64,000 nt of DNA from Cenococcum geophilum 1.58 (Eukaryota; Ascomycota; Dothideomycetes; Gloniales; Gloniaceae). Of this stretch, positions 45,670 through 55,160 are shown one piece after another. Position 1 is the first letter of the stretch; each line of letters starts with the position of its first letter. The stretch covers positions 960,683-1,024,682 of the forward strand of contig KV748222.1 in assembly GCA_001692895.1 (NCBI GenBank), in the 5' to 3' direction. The notes beneath the pieces are model-generated. The model saw only the letters and a list, made by a program, of their open reading frames with translations, made no database searches and was not told the origin of the DNA. Made by a program: the position numbers and the translations under genes.

Positions 45670-46649
45670 CTGGCAACAACTAGGAAATAAGAAAAGTGGT
45701 AAATAAGTCCGTAGTCTCTATTCCTATTCCCTTGCAAATTCGGTCCAAAATACCTCTGCCTTAAGGTCATCGTGATAACTAGAATAGGGTTCTATATCGA
45801 GGTAGAAGTTAGAGGCTCCCTAATCCTTAGTATTGCCATTACTGCCCTTAAAATTAGAGATATATTAACGTATTCTCCAGTCCCTTTCATCCTTTATATA
45901 GTTTGTAGACCAATATCTAGATCTACTGCATATAAAGCACTTTTTGCCCTTATTGCGGTAGTTAGAGGAGCAGTATCGTTAGTTAGAGGGGTGGTATCAT
46001 TGGTCGGTATAGAATAATTCAGTCTCTTATTCTCGTTTACCATACGTCGCGATTAAGGATTTAATATCGCTAATAAGGCCAGTAAGGGTAGTAGCGGGTT
46101 AAAAGTAGGCTGGTTTGCAAGCTAATACGTCTTAGCACGCAGTAAGGAGCTTATTATAGAATATTATATTATTTTAAAGGTCCTTTGCTAACCCGCGTTG
46201 TAGTTGCCATATCTCATCAATTAATACCTAAAATGCTTGGCCTGTATCAAGTCCTTTTTAAGCAGTAACTTATTTAAGCGTAATTGCATTCCATTTTAAT
46301 AGGATATCGCGTTTATATTCGTCGCCTTTAAAGTATAATTTAAGGCCTATGCATATATTCTCGAGAAGGTTAAGATCTTTAAGGTAGGTAAAATAGTATT
46401 TAAGAGTAAGGCCGCGGAGCATAGTAGGAATAGCAATGATATACGCTTACTTAGGGACGCCAGCTCGGAGGCAGTAGTTTTGGAAGATCTTAAACTTAAA
46501 ATTAAAGTTATCTTGTTTGCTAGAGTATTTGACTTCATCTGTATAGAGCTTAGCTAAGTTAGTAATCTCTCTTCCGAAGCTTCCTTGTAGGGCGAGCTAG
46601 TCTATAGCTAGGGTAGTTTAAATGGGAGCAGTCAATAGTAGAGGTGGGG

Positions 46650-46725
46650 TAGGGTCGTCGGTAGAGTCGTCGGTAGGGTCGTCGGTAGGGTCGTCGGTAG
46701 GGTTGTCGACAGGGTCGTCGGTAGG
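46650..46725. repeat. 12-bp minisatellite in element F
   Basis: About six head-to-tail units of GGGTCGTCGGTA with one or two variants. Read on the minus strand it encodes repeated Asp-Asp-Pro-Thr in the gag-like frame. Confidence 0.9.
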
Positions 46726-47337
46726 CCATTTTAAGGGAGTTGGTTCATAAATAGCTCCTAAAAGGCCGTCTACAATTAACTTCCTTGCCTCCTTCCGTAC
46801 GTATACTCTATTTTTACGGAGGTAATCCCTAATCTTCTTTAATCGATCCTTGCCAAGATTATTAAGTATATCCCTCGTAAATAACTTAAAATTGTTAATA
46901 AAGCTCTCCTATAGGTCGAATCCCTTCCATCCATTCTCCTTGTATATTAATAATCGCCAATTAACGAATGCTTTGACTTCCTTGATATTAGTTGCGGTCA
47001 CGTTAATTCCGGTCTTCTATTTTTTAGTCTCCCATTTTTTAGTATTTAACGCGGAGGTAGCTATCGCGGAGGTAGCCATCGCGGCAGTATTTATTGCAGA
47101 GGTAGCCATCTTTTAGTTCCGCAGTTAATTCGACAGTTAGACTAGAAGCGTAGATATACCCACAAACTAGTTGCTCTAAAGGCGTAATAGACGCAGGTCA
47201 AAAGCGCGAGTAACCTCACAAACTAGCCTTTAGGCTTAGTAAGCAATACCTTAATTCTTAGCCTTCGACAAGAGGTCTAGAGAATTAGATAGTGCCTCTC
47301 TTCGTTATACCTTGCTGATCTGTGCAGCACTAATCAG

Positions 47338-47505
47338 TATTAGAATCACGGTGGGGGGGTTTTTGGTTCAATTGTATTCGTCTCCCCTTTCTTCTACTTC
47401 TACAGGTGGAATTTAATAGACCTCCTGAGCTCGCTTAGCTCACGTGATCAACCTAATTGGTTATAAGCAACCGTATCCACTATATCGTAAAACCTTATTC
47501 AGACA
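47338..47505 (-). repeat. LTR of gag-only element F (right copy)
   Basis: The LTR is 168 bp. It differs from the left copy at only a few positions, mostly transitions. Confidence 0.9.
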
Positions 47506-47990
47506 CTTTTAGAGCCGTATATTATATTAGGACGTTATACTTTTAACCTAATATAGTAGGAGCTAGAGCTTTCTTAAGTGCCTGTAGCTGTCCGTATACT
47601 ATATCTAGGCCGTTAATAAGTAGGAGGTAGGCTACTAACGTTGTTCGCATAATATAGTTGCTGATATCGTTAATAGCCTATTCTTACTTCTAGTATATTC
47701 GGAGATCGTCCTTATATTTAGAATAGAGCTAGTTATAGGCAATAAGTTGGTTTAGTTCTAGCTTCGCTATTAATGTAGCCGTTGGTAGTACGTCTCTTAG
47801 TATAGGTTAACTTGGTAGTTCTAGCGTTGGAAGATTCTTTTCCTTCTTTAATAGGTTAATATATTGCCATACCTTGTTTGTTTTAGCTATGTCTTAAATA
47901 ATAAAGAACCACTATGTCCAATTAGAAGGCTAGTTAAGGATAAGGTTAACTTTTAATTCGTTTATAGTTATCATTTTTAGGATTTTAACA
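47506..47990 (-). mobile_element. Ty1/copia fossil E, N-terminal gag piece
   Basis: On the minus strand a copia-type gag begins near 47976, with a recognisable WxxWFFIIxDxAKTNKxWQY-like core. It runs leftward until interrupted by element F. With the pieces at 44396-45501 and 37151-37481 this makes one copia copy split by two later insertions. Confidence 0.65.
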
Positions 47991-48777
47991 GGTCAGTAAG
48001 GGTCCAATTGACGTCTTAGCAAAAACCTTATTTTGACATTCCAAACCTTTAATTTAATTCGTCAGTTCGTTCATTGGTTAGGTACGTTCGTCAACTGGGG
48101 TTAATCGTCCGTTCGTTTAATAGGTGAAGAAGCTTAAGACACTACAAAGGTGGTGGAAGTTATAACTTCTTAAATAAGGTAGTAGATTAATTGCTTAGCA
48201 GACAATGCAACAGGTAGTGCGATTTAGGTAATTGCTTAGTAGGTAGTGCGATTTGGGCTTATAACTGTAAGCTTTACAGTATAGGAGAATTAAGTGGTAT
48301 ATATATATGAGAAAGGTGCAGATAATAAGGGGTAATTGACCGAGTCAATAACCAAGTTAGTGACTAAGTCGGTAAGCGAGTTAAGAGGTAGGTGACTAAA
48401 ATGGAGACAGTTTAATATGCAGTCGAGTTAGTGTGGTACTCTGGCGGTGTGCTGGTAGTCGGTTACAGTACTTCTTAGCTAGTTTATTATAACTATTACT
48501 AAGTTATTATCCCTTATACTAGTATCTCCTCCTAATCCTAAAGTAGTTACTACTATAAATAGTGTAAGCTTTTGCAGTGTGTGGGTATTAAACGAGCAAC
48601 TTGATTGTAAATCTATGGGTATTAAGTGGAATATATACATGAATGTAAAGTCCTGTAGAGTAGGGTTTAACTCAATCTTTGACCATATCCGAGACATACA
48701 AGGGTAGGGTCGATCCTGTCTCGGAGCCTTCCAGGCTGCAGTATTGTGTCTCAGCACAGTACCGGTAGTCGGTTACA
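47991..48777 (-). mobile_element. Probable copia LTR/leader region and adjoining repeat
   Basis: This is upstream (in element sense) of the copia gag and lacks coding frames. The 14-bp motif TGTAACCGACTACC (minus strand) occurs twice, ending at 48467 and 48777, with the spacing and TG start of LTR edges. I cannot decide whether it is one long LTR or two adjacent ones. Confidence 0.4.
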
Positions 48778-49046
48778 AATAGCGTTATAACTACTACCTT
48801 AAGTAGTATATTATTTAACTTTCTTTACTATAACCTTAATAGTAAATATATAATAAAGCCTTGTAGAAAATACTATAGTAGACTTATTAAAAGGATAGGT
48901 ATATAGGTATAGAATAGTTAATAATATAAATATATCTAGTAGAGTAGGTTGCTTAATAAATTAACTCTAATTATATTCTAAGATTTACTATAAAGAAGAG
49001 AACTATTTAGGTAGGGACTATAGTCCTTTATATTACGGCACCGTAA
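48778..49046 (-). mobile_element. Inverted fragment of the element C LTR/leader
   Basis: The reverse complement matches 34560-34790 in order (ACCTAAATAGTTC, TATAATTAGAGTTAAT, CCTATATACCTA). It is a partial, RIP-mutated copy. Confidence 0.6.
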
Positions 49047-49857
49047 CGGATCTAGTTAGGGGGCTCGCTTAAGCCTTGGCATATATATATAGACATATTC
49101 TTTTCCATCTTCTACTCCTTATCTTGATATCCGAGTCTATAGACTACCAATTATACAGGCTTGCGCTCGTTGTATTACAGTGCTAGAGTCTCGATTAACT
49201 GAGTCGCCGTAACACTTTAAATATATAATGCTACGCCTAGGAAATATACTAAGTACGTTAGAATATTAATATGTTAGTATATCCTACGTTCCCACATTCC
49301 TACATTCTTATATTCTAAACTTATAACGTAACTAGCTATATAACTCGGCTACCCCTTATCCTATAGCTCGATCAGTTTTAGCGCCTCTTATACTGTCTTA
49401 ACTAACCTGTTCATATCTCTCCTCAGTAGTTGCACTACTGCTAATATAAGGTCCACAACACTTTACGCTAGCCTAGGGCCGTATTAGCAACATTAGCAAT
49501 ATTATTTTTAAAAATTATAATATATCTTTTCACTATAATAGTTATAATATTTCCTATAACTGTAATATTTATAATAAAATTAAAAAATTAAAACTCGGGT
49601 ATTAAGCAATTAAGATAAGCAGTGTTTAGGCACAGTAAAACGAGGAGTCCAAGGAGTTTCCATTATCAAACAAAGCTGGATTCTATCTACGCTACCTAGA
49701 AGGCATTGAGGGTAGGTGGCAGCGAGGCTAAGATCATCACCGCTTATGGCGTCAGGCATCCAGCAGCGACCCGTGATACCCCCTGTGCGCCCACCCTATC
49801 TGGGGACTACGCGTCAGTTTAGCCTTTATTTTACCTGTGGGACGTGGATATGAGCAT
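49047..49857. other. Right edge of the AT-rich island
   Basis: Positions 49047-49600 are TA-rich repeat debris, including possible LTR pieces (GTAACGGATCTAG to GCCGTAACAC, 49045-49213). Positions 49600-49857 return to normal composition and form the 3' flank of the decayed kinase gene. No open frame is seen. Confidence 0.45.
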
Positions 49858-50709
49858 TTATAATGTAACACAGAGCGCAGAACTCACCGCAGCGCAATCC
49901 GCGCTGGTCCGAAGCCCCGACCAAGCTCGCACCATTGCCTTTAGGTTCTGAGACTTGTCGATGGGAACTTTGTTCCTATATGCCGCTGGAAGCGGGTGTC
50001 TGATCGTTGTATCTAGGACGAGGCTCCGGAGGTCCTGTATTAAGACGCCAGAGTGGTCGAAGTCTACTACCCAAGTTTGGCCTTGGCGGTCAACAGGAAA
50101 ATTCTTCCAGAACATGTCAGAGTAGTACATGCAAAGTTTTGCGCCGGAAAAATCGACTGTTCCCTTTTTCATGGTGTGCTGGAGAACCTGTTGAAGCATT
50201 AGCGCATGGAACGAGATATAATTGACGGCGAACTATACATTATTAATGTAGGTCTACATTTCCTGCACGGTTGAGAACCGTCTGGGGGCTTCATTATCCA
50301 TGAAGAAGCAGTGTTTGACAAGGCCACCGCCGATTGGACCAAGTGCAGTACCGGAGGGAGGCTCGATGCTAACGATCTGAGCGACGGCATTAGCTCTCTC
50401 CTCGTCCGAGGCGTAGCTAACGATATCGATGTATTCCATCACGATGTATGTCCGGCCTCTAGTTTCAAAGGCACGATATATCTTGGGGATCTTGACGGTC
50501 GTCCCGCACTGCGAGTGGATCTTCTTATAGAAATAGCGCTGGTTATTCGCCTCGCCCACTGTCACTGTAAATCCATATTTGATGAAGAATTTCCCGTCCT
50601 TGGGGAGGTACGTGAGCTCCCGGGTTTTGTCGCCGTTTTTGGGGCAGGCTGCAATAATATCCTCTTGGCTGGGAAGATTGGGGGTATCGCAGTAGATAAA
50701 TTCGTTCAT
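49858..50709 (-). pseudogene. Decayed fungal kinase-like (APH/PK superfamily) gene
   Basis: A single reading frame runs from MNEFIYCDTPNLPSQED at 50709 to the stop at 49858. It has the layout of fungal kinase-like proteins: FFIKYGFTVTVGEANNQ (nucleotide loop and Lys), KIPKIYRAFETRGRTYIVMEYI (hinge), MYYSDMFWKNF (catalytic-loop position) and WVVDFDHSGVL (metal-binding DFD). The frame is interrupted by two in-frame TAG codons, at 50254-50256 and 50233-50235. An intron spanning both would be at most 36 nt, too short for this genome. The first (GAAATG-TAG) and second (GTA-TAG) stops fit CAG-to-TAG, the RIP-type change, next to the repeat island. The protein would otherwise be 283 residues. A selenocysteine-like or read-through explanation is not supported. 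Confidence 0.7.
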
Positions 50710-50766
50710 GGTGGAGTGTAAGAGTAGATAATCAGAAGCGATCATGGGAGTGTTAAAGTGATTGAA

Positions 50767-51070
50767 TGTAAGGTTATCTCAGTCCCAGACCTTCTTGTTG
50801 AACGGACGATCAGGAATGAGAACTCTGTTTTATTAAAGAGGGCTCTAGAAGCTCTCTTATATACATCAGGTAGGTCCCAAATACAATGACGACGACGTCG
50901 TCATGTAGTAGGTCATAGTTAAGAGAGACAACTGAGACATAGTTCGTATAGACGATCTAGGTCGTCAGACAGTATTACGATGGTAGTAAGGAACTTCGAT
51001 TCAGGTCGACACTTCTTGCCAAAGCTTGATAAGGCGCTAACCGCTTTGGGCAAGACCTTCATAAGAAGGT
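50767..51070. mobile_element. Possible solo-LTR-like segment
   Basis: The minus strand shows TATATAAGAGAGCTTCTAG, then CTTTAATAAAACAGAG and CAACAAGAAGGTCTGGGAC, resembling the TATA-box/poly-A end of a fungal copia LTR. A palindrome GACGACGACGTCGTC lies at 50889-50903. I find no clear target duplication, so ends are approximate. Confidence 0.35.
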
Positions 51071-51357
51071 CGATTGGAAGCGATCGTTCACTCTAACAGC
51101 GTCGCCTTTCTTTGGCTTTCCCGGGGTTGTTGTAAGAGGGAGAGAGGATAAGAATGAAACGTAGTTTTTGGATAAAGTAGAGGTCTAAAAGTTCGAGATT
51201 GTGACGATTTGTCCTGGAAGTATTTCGTGAGATCAGACGCTGAAATTAGCGGATGAAACGCTGGCCAGCTTGGAACAGCTGGTCTTTTGTTGTTTTGGTC
51301 TTGGGTAGAATTACCAGACCGAAACCCTGGGGTCACTTTGCGCTTATTTGGAGGCAT
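51070..51357 (-). pseudogene. 5' relic of a 2OG-Fe(II) oxygenase (prolyl-4-hydroxylase-like) gene
   Basis: The start is intact (MPPNKRKVTPGFRSG, then PSWPAFHPLISASDL). The family's next conserved segments appear in two other frames: LPGQIVTISNF, then KNYVSFLSSLPLTTTPGKPK with KGDAVRVNDRFQ. This indicates at least two frame-changing indels. Homology stops near 51070 at LTR-like sequence, so the catalytic His-Asp-His part is absent. I recall this N-terminal motif set from fungal oxidoreductases of the P4H type. No search was possible. Confidence 0.5.
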
Positions 51358-51735
51358 TTTGTTGACCTGAAGGCCGTCTTGGGGGCTAGAATGCGCTTCG
51401 GCTTTTTTGGATTCTGTTGCTCAAGGAATTTTGGTGAAGATCAAAGAGCTGCAGTGGGAACCTTGCTGAAAAGAGCAATCTAGCTTCAATTAAGAATTGC
51501 TTACCGGAAAGCCTGTGCGACTAAGCAATACTCAGTAAAAAGTAAAAATGTAGTTCAGTTCACTGCTGAGCAAGGCTATAGCTACTGCGTAGCCAAGCAG
51601 TTTTCGCACACAGATTGACAATCATACATTCGAGAAGTATAAGCTCGACTTCTCACATGCTTGCGGCTATGCACAAGGCCAGGCTGTTTTCCTTTTCGAA
51701 ACTTGACGAAGACTAGAATTGAACGATTATGTGGA
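51358..51735. other. Unassigned spacer before the two-gene transposon
   Basis: This is 378 bp of balanced composition with no recognisable frame or repeat. Part may be the promoter of the decayed oxygenase gene. Confidence 0.4.
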
Positions 51736-51737
51736 TA

Positions 51738-51859
51738 CAGCCTGTACGAGCTCCGGTGTCCCCCCCCCGTGCGCGCGCAACACCACACACCTAATTTCGC
51801 TTCGTCTGCAGCTAAATTAGTATGTAGAGCTAGCAGAAAGTGGTGTAGTACGTGGCCAG
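51738..51859 (+). repeat. Left outer terminal inverted repeat (122 bp)
   Basis: Exact reverse complement of 55037-55158. It contains many CpA dinucleotides (CAACACCACACACC), so it escaped RIP. Confidence 0.93.
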
Positions 51860-51974
51860 TTGAATTCGGAGCTCGGAGCTCAATTTTGAAGCTATTCTAA
51901 ACTTCTATCCCTTACCAAAAGTCGTAATATCTGTTCTAGATCGTGGTGTCGCAAAGCTTCTTTCTCTCATTAAT

Positions 51975-53792
51975 ATGAGCTCCAAACGCCCTGCTCCTGC
52001 CTCTGCAGGTAGTCCCTCTAGTCGCCCACCTACTTAGCAATTTCGATTGTCACCAGTACCGCCTTCCACAGCGATTAGTCGTCCACCTCCTTTTATGCAG
52101 AGCTTAAGTATGAGTACGGTCGTGAATCTTCCACCCGTATATAGTAGCCAACTTAATATGCAGCTTAACTACCCTCTACCGCTAATGTATAGCACCCCGC
52201 ATGCATTATAATAGGCTGCCTATTTTGCTGTAGGCGAGCTTAATAAGATTTTAACTAATCTAGCGGCTGCCAAAGAGCATAATAATAAGGAAGTTTGACA
52301 CTTTTATATACCGCCGGAACAGAATATAGTAAGAGCTCCGCGGTGTACGGGCGTAGCTCCCCCTATATTACAAAGCTAGCCGCCTACTAAGAGGCCTTAG
52401 TTGCTAGAGACTTCGGTATATAAGCCTTTAGTAGAGAGTAAAGAGGAGTTAGCTCTAAGGCTTTAAACAGAGCAAGAGAAATATATAGTAAAGCCTCTAG
52501 GTAAAGGCTTATTCTTTAAGTACCGCCTAGTGTTGTTAGCAAAGCTTTAAAAGATAAGTTGCTTAACTATTATATTGGCTTATATATTTCCTAAGGCTTA
52601 CCTTAGCCTCTTAGCAATATATAATTGTAAAGTTCTTCTTAAAATAAATAAGGCTTTATAGTAAAAGTTTACTGGTTATACTTTCTAAAGGAAGTTGTAT
52701 AATGCTACCGTAAAGCTTACTAGGCGATTAAACTCCACTAGATCTACGTTCTATCTTAACCTAAGCTATATAGTTAATTAGATTAATTCTAAAGAAGAAC
52801 TCTTAAGGGTAGCAAAAGGGTGTTATAATTGCGACGATGGCTTATTTAAGCGGCTTAAAGTTAAACTCGCCATAGATTATATTAAGACGATTAAGTAGTA
52901 AGCAGCTTATACTCCTGTCCGTTCCTCTATAGTAACGTAATTAGCTTTACAGTTAGCTCTAGAATCCTCGCAGAGCTCTTTACTAAGTACACTATAGCCT
53001 ATAGATGGTAATATTACCGCTTCCTCTATAATTCCTAAAATAAGCTTTATAAAGGTATCTTAACGGTAGTAGTGTTGTAAGAACTGCGGTAGTAACTGGT
53101 GCTGGGTATATTAGTAAGTTGATTATAAGCTTATGTAGGAGGACATAAGAGAATAGGGTAGGGCGATCAATTAAGGCCTTACTACTAAATATACTCCTCT
53201 AGTTAGCTTAATATAGAAGCTCCTTAAGAGGAAGACGGGTAATAAGAAGAAGGAGTAGCTTACCTCTAAGGCCTCTACACTAAGTACTCCAGGCGTTATA
53301 AATTAATTCTATATTGACCTAACTAGCAGTTACTATAGGCGCCTATCTATACCTCTAGCGGCCTTGCTCTCTAGCTTAAAGTTATTACTAATTACTTCTT
53401 TACTATGTCCTTAAGGCGTTAATCGGCTTGTAGATTTATGGGAGTATTTTAAGTAGTATAAGAAGGTGGTAGAAGACTTAGAGGCCTAGAAGGAGGATAT
53501 TAACGCTACCTACTAAGTTGCTTTTACTAAGCGGTGGGATTTAAAGATAATTAGAGAGCAAAAGCCGGATAAGCAAGGAAAGATACCTATTGAGGTAATA
53601 ATTAAGGCGGGCGTTCTAGAGGCAATCGCTAAGAGATTGTAAGTAGATATTAAGGAGTGGAGAAGTTTAAGAGGCGTACTTAGTGGTAATCTAGAGAGTC
53701 TCGGGCTTAACTAGTAGTAGATTTTTAACTTAAGTGTGCGCCTGCTTGCAGGCATCTATTATATATACCCTTTAGTAGTAATTCTTATATAA
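51975..53792 (+). pseudogene. Accessory frame of the two-gene Tc1/mariner element, unknown function
   Basis: From MSSKRPAPASAGSPSSRPPT at 51975 to TAA at 53790-53792 is 1818 nt, exactly 606 codons. Checked landmarks stay in phase (start, CCKNCGSNWCW at 53073, end). The N-terminus is Pro- and Ser-rich. The middle has CYNCDDGLFKRLK and later CCKNCGSNWCWVY, a possible zinc-binding site, followed by QEDIREQGRAINQGL. The C-terminus has IPIEVIIKAGVLEAIAKR and DIKEWRSLRGVLSGN. About twenty in-frame TAG/TAA codons interrupt it, most at positions where CAG/CAA is expected, consistent with RIP. I do not recognise the family. It is neither a transposase nor a gag that I know. Its place inside the inverted repeats suggests an accessory or captured gene. 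Confidence 0.65.
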
Positions 53793-53861
53793 ATTAAATA
53801 TTATAATTATAAGGTGTAGCTACGCCTCCCTCTATATAATAATAATACCCTATTATATTAT

Positions 53862-54905
53862 AGAATCTTACTCTCCTCTACTAATATACCCACTATAGCG
53901 GAAATAAGCTCTTGTGCTGTTAGATTTACTTCCTATAATCTCTATATACTAACTTAGAAAGCTATTAAAGCTATTACCCTATTACTCTGGCGCCTCCTTC
54001 TACGTAACAAAGTATTGTTAAATAAACTCCTTTAGCTTACTAAAGAACTCCTTAATTGGATTTAGATCGGGCGAGTATATAGGCAAGTATATAAGCTTTA
54101 CGCCGGCTCGCTTAAAGAGAGAGCTAATATAGGCTAAGTAATGGAAGCTCGCGTTATCTATAACGACTACCGATCTTGGTTCTGGATAAGGATTATAATG
54201 AGGTAGAAGGATATGCTTAATCTAGTAGTCGTAGCCCTCTAAATTTATTAAGCTAGTATATACTAACGATACTAGTACGCCGTTAATAGTATAGGCAGGT
54301 AGTATATTAACTTGCTACTTACTATAATTATATAGTATATATAGAACTGGTATAACTCCCACTAGTAACTAAGACGCCTTTTATATACCTGTCTTTAAGT
54401 TAGCTCCAAATTCGTCTATAAACACTAACTAATTAACGGTAAACTGCGAGATTATGGCCTAGAATAAGGTGCGATCCTCCTGGCTTCACTTAAGGGCGAC
54501 TCGGCGAGCCTTATATATAATTAGCAACTTCCTTATATGCGCCTGTAAAAGCTTCCTTACTAGCTTCTGGCTCTAGCCAGCAACTCTTAGTTCTGCACTA
54601 AGTGTCTGCCTATTTATAACCACCTTAAACCGATTATAGATAAACCACGTTATCTTATTAAGATATAAGTTCGGAGCCTTATTTAGTCGGCAGAGCAATG
54701 CGATAATTATCTCGTTGTTTAGTATGTGTCTCGACTTATATTCGTGACCGAGCCTCGTCTTTTTGTGTAGTCTTATCTTCTTCCGAATACGTTAGATTGC
54801 CTTAGGAGAGCAATCAGCTTGACGAGCACATATAGGCTTACTGGCGCCGGCTGCAAGAAGGATTTCAATAAAGGCGTGCTGCCAGTCACCTATATTTAGA
54901 GCCAT
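53862..54905 (-). pseudogene. Tc1/mariner (DDE_3, DD34E-type) transposase, RIP-damaged
   Basis: The frame is 348 codons, from MALNIGDWQHAFIEILLAAG, with start, middle and stop in phase. It shows a helix-turn-helix (ASKPICARQADCSPKAIQRI, with TAA in place of the Q codon), the first catalytic Asp in VFIDEFGANLKTG, PYPEPRSVVVIDNASFH with the second Asp, and YLPIYSPDLNPIKEFF with the third site. The residue 35 positions after the second Asp, where the family has Glu (PIE), is Lys (AAG), a G-to-A RIP-type change. Several CAG-to-TAG stops are also present. The length (347 residues) is typical of fungal Tc1-like transposases. No active enzyme can be made from this copy. Confidence 0.88.
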
Positions 54906-55036
54906 ATTAAGGAAGGCGACGGGGTAAAACACCGATATCTAGAGGCGATATCACAATTTGGTGAGGGAGAGAAGTTTAGAATAGCTTCAAAATTGAGCTC
55001 CGAGCTCCGAATTCGATGTGGGCCGTGGCTCAAGCC

Positions 55037-55158
55037 CTGGCCACGTACTACACCACTTTCTGCTAGCTCTACATACTAATTTAGCTGCAGACGAAGCGAA
55101 ATTAGGTGTGTGGTGTTGCGCGCGCACGGGGGGGGGACACCGGAGCTCGTACAGGCTG
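55037..55158 (-). repeat. Right outer terminal inverted repeat (122 bp)
   Basis: Exact reverse complement of 51738-51859. It is followed inward by a 22-bp segment (55015-55036) absent from the left arm. Confidence 0.93.
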
Positions 55159-55160
55159 TA

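Larger units (their letters stand above)
45502..47505 (-). mobile_element. Non-autonomous gag-only LTR element F (broken)
   Basis: The element is 2004 bp, with two 168-bp LTRs (45502-45669 and 47338-47505) and a CTTTT target duplication (45497-45501 and 47506-47510). The interior carries only a gag-like frame on the minus strand, from about 47108 downward, and no protease, polymerase or integrase. It is less damaged than its neighbours, but still has several breaks. It is inserted within the gag of copia fossil E, so it is younger than E. Confidence 0.85.
51738..55158. mobile_element. Tc1/mariner element with long TIRs and two convergent reading frames
   Basis: The element is 3421 bp, flanked by TA (51736-51737 and 55159-55160). 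Ends start CAGCCTGTACGAGCTCCGG. The outer arms 51738-51859 and 55037-55158 are perfect 122-bp inverted repeats, including a C9/G9 run. Inner arms (about 51862-51908 and 54969-55014) continue the inverted repeat, separated from the outer arm by 2 bp on the left but 22 bp on the right. Between them lie a plus-strand frame of unknown function and a minus-strand DDE_3 transposase. The middle is strongly RIP-mutated, the ends hardly at all. The size is well above the usual 1.3-2.2 kb of fungal Tc1/mariner elements. Confidence 0.88.

Noticed and set aside
46650-46725. CRISPR-like array
   Set aside because: Direct 12-bp tandem units without spacers inside a coding frame; this is a minisatellite, and the genome is eukaryotic.
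23600-49600. Host genes inside the AT-rich island
   Set aside because: Short frames (for example 34289-34510, 38175-38411, 45772-46017, 48479-48757) fall in LTR elements or repeat debris and show no host protein features.
50233-50256. A short intron explaining the two TAG codons in the kinase-like gene
   Set aside because: The possible GT...TAG segments are 25-36 nt, below the about 48-nt minimum seen in this window, and lack a branch site.
51060-51098. LTR edge TGTTAGAGTG (minus strand) at 51098
   Set aside because: The bases encode KGDAVRVNDRFQ of the oxygenase relic, and no target duplication fits. The LTR-like segment must begin further left.
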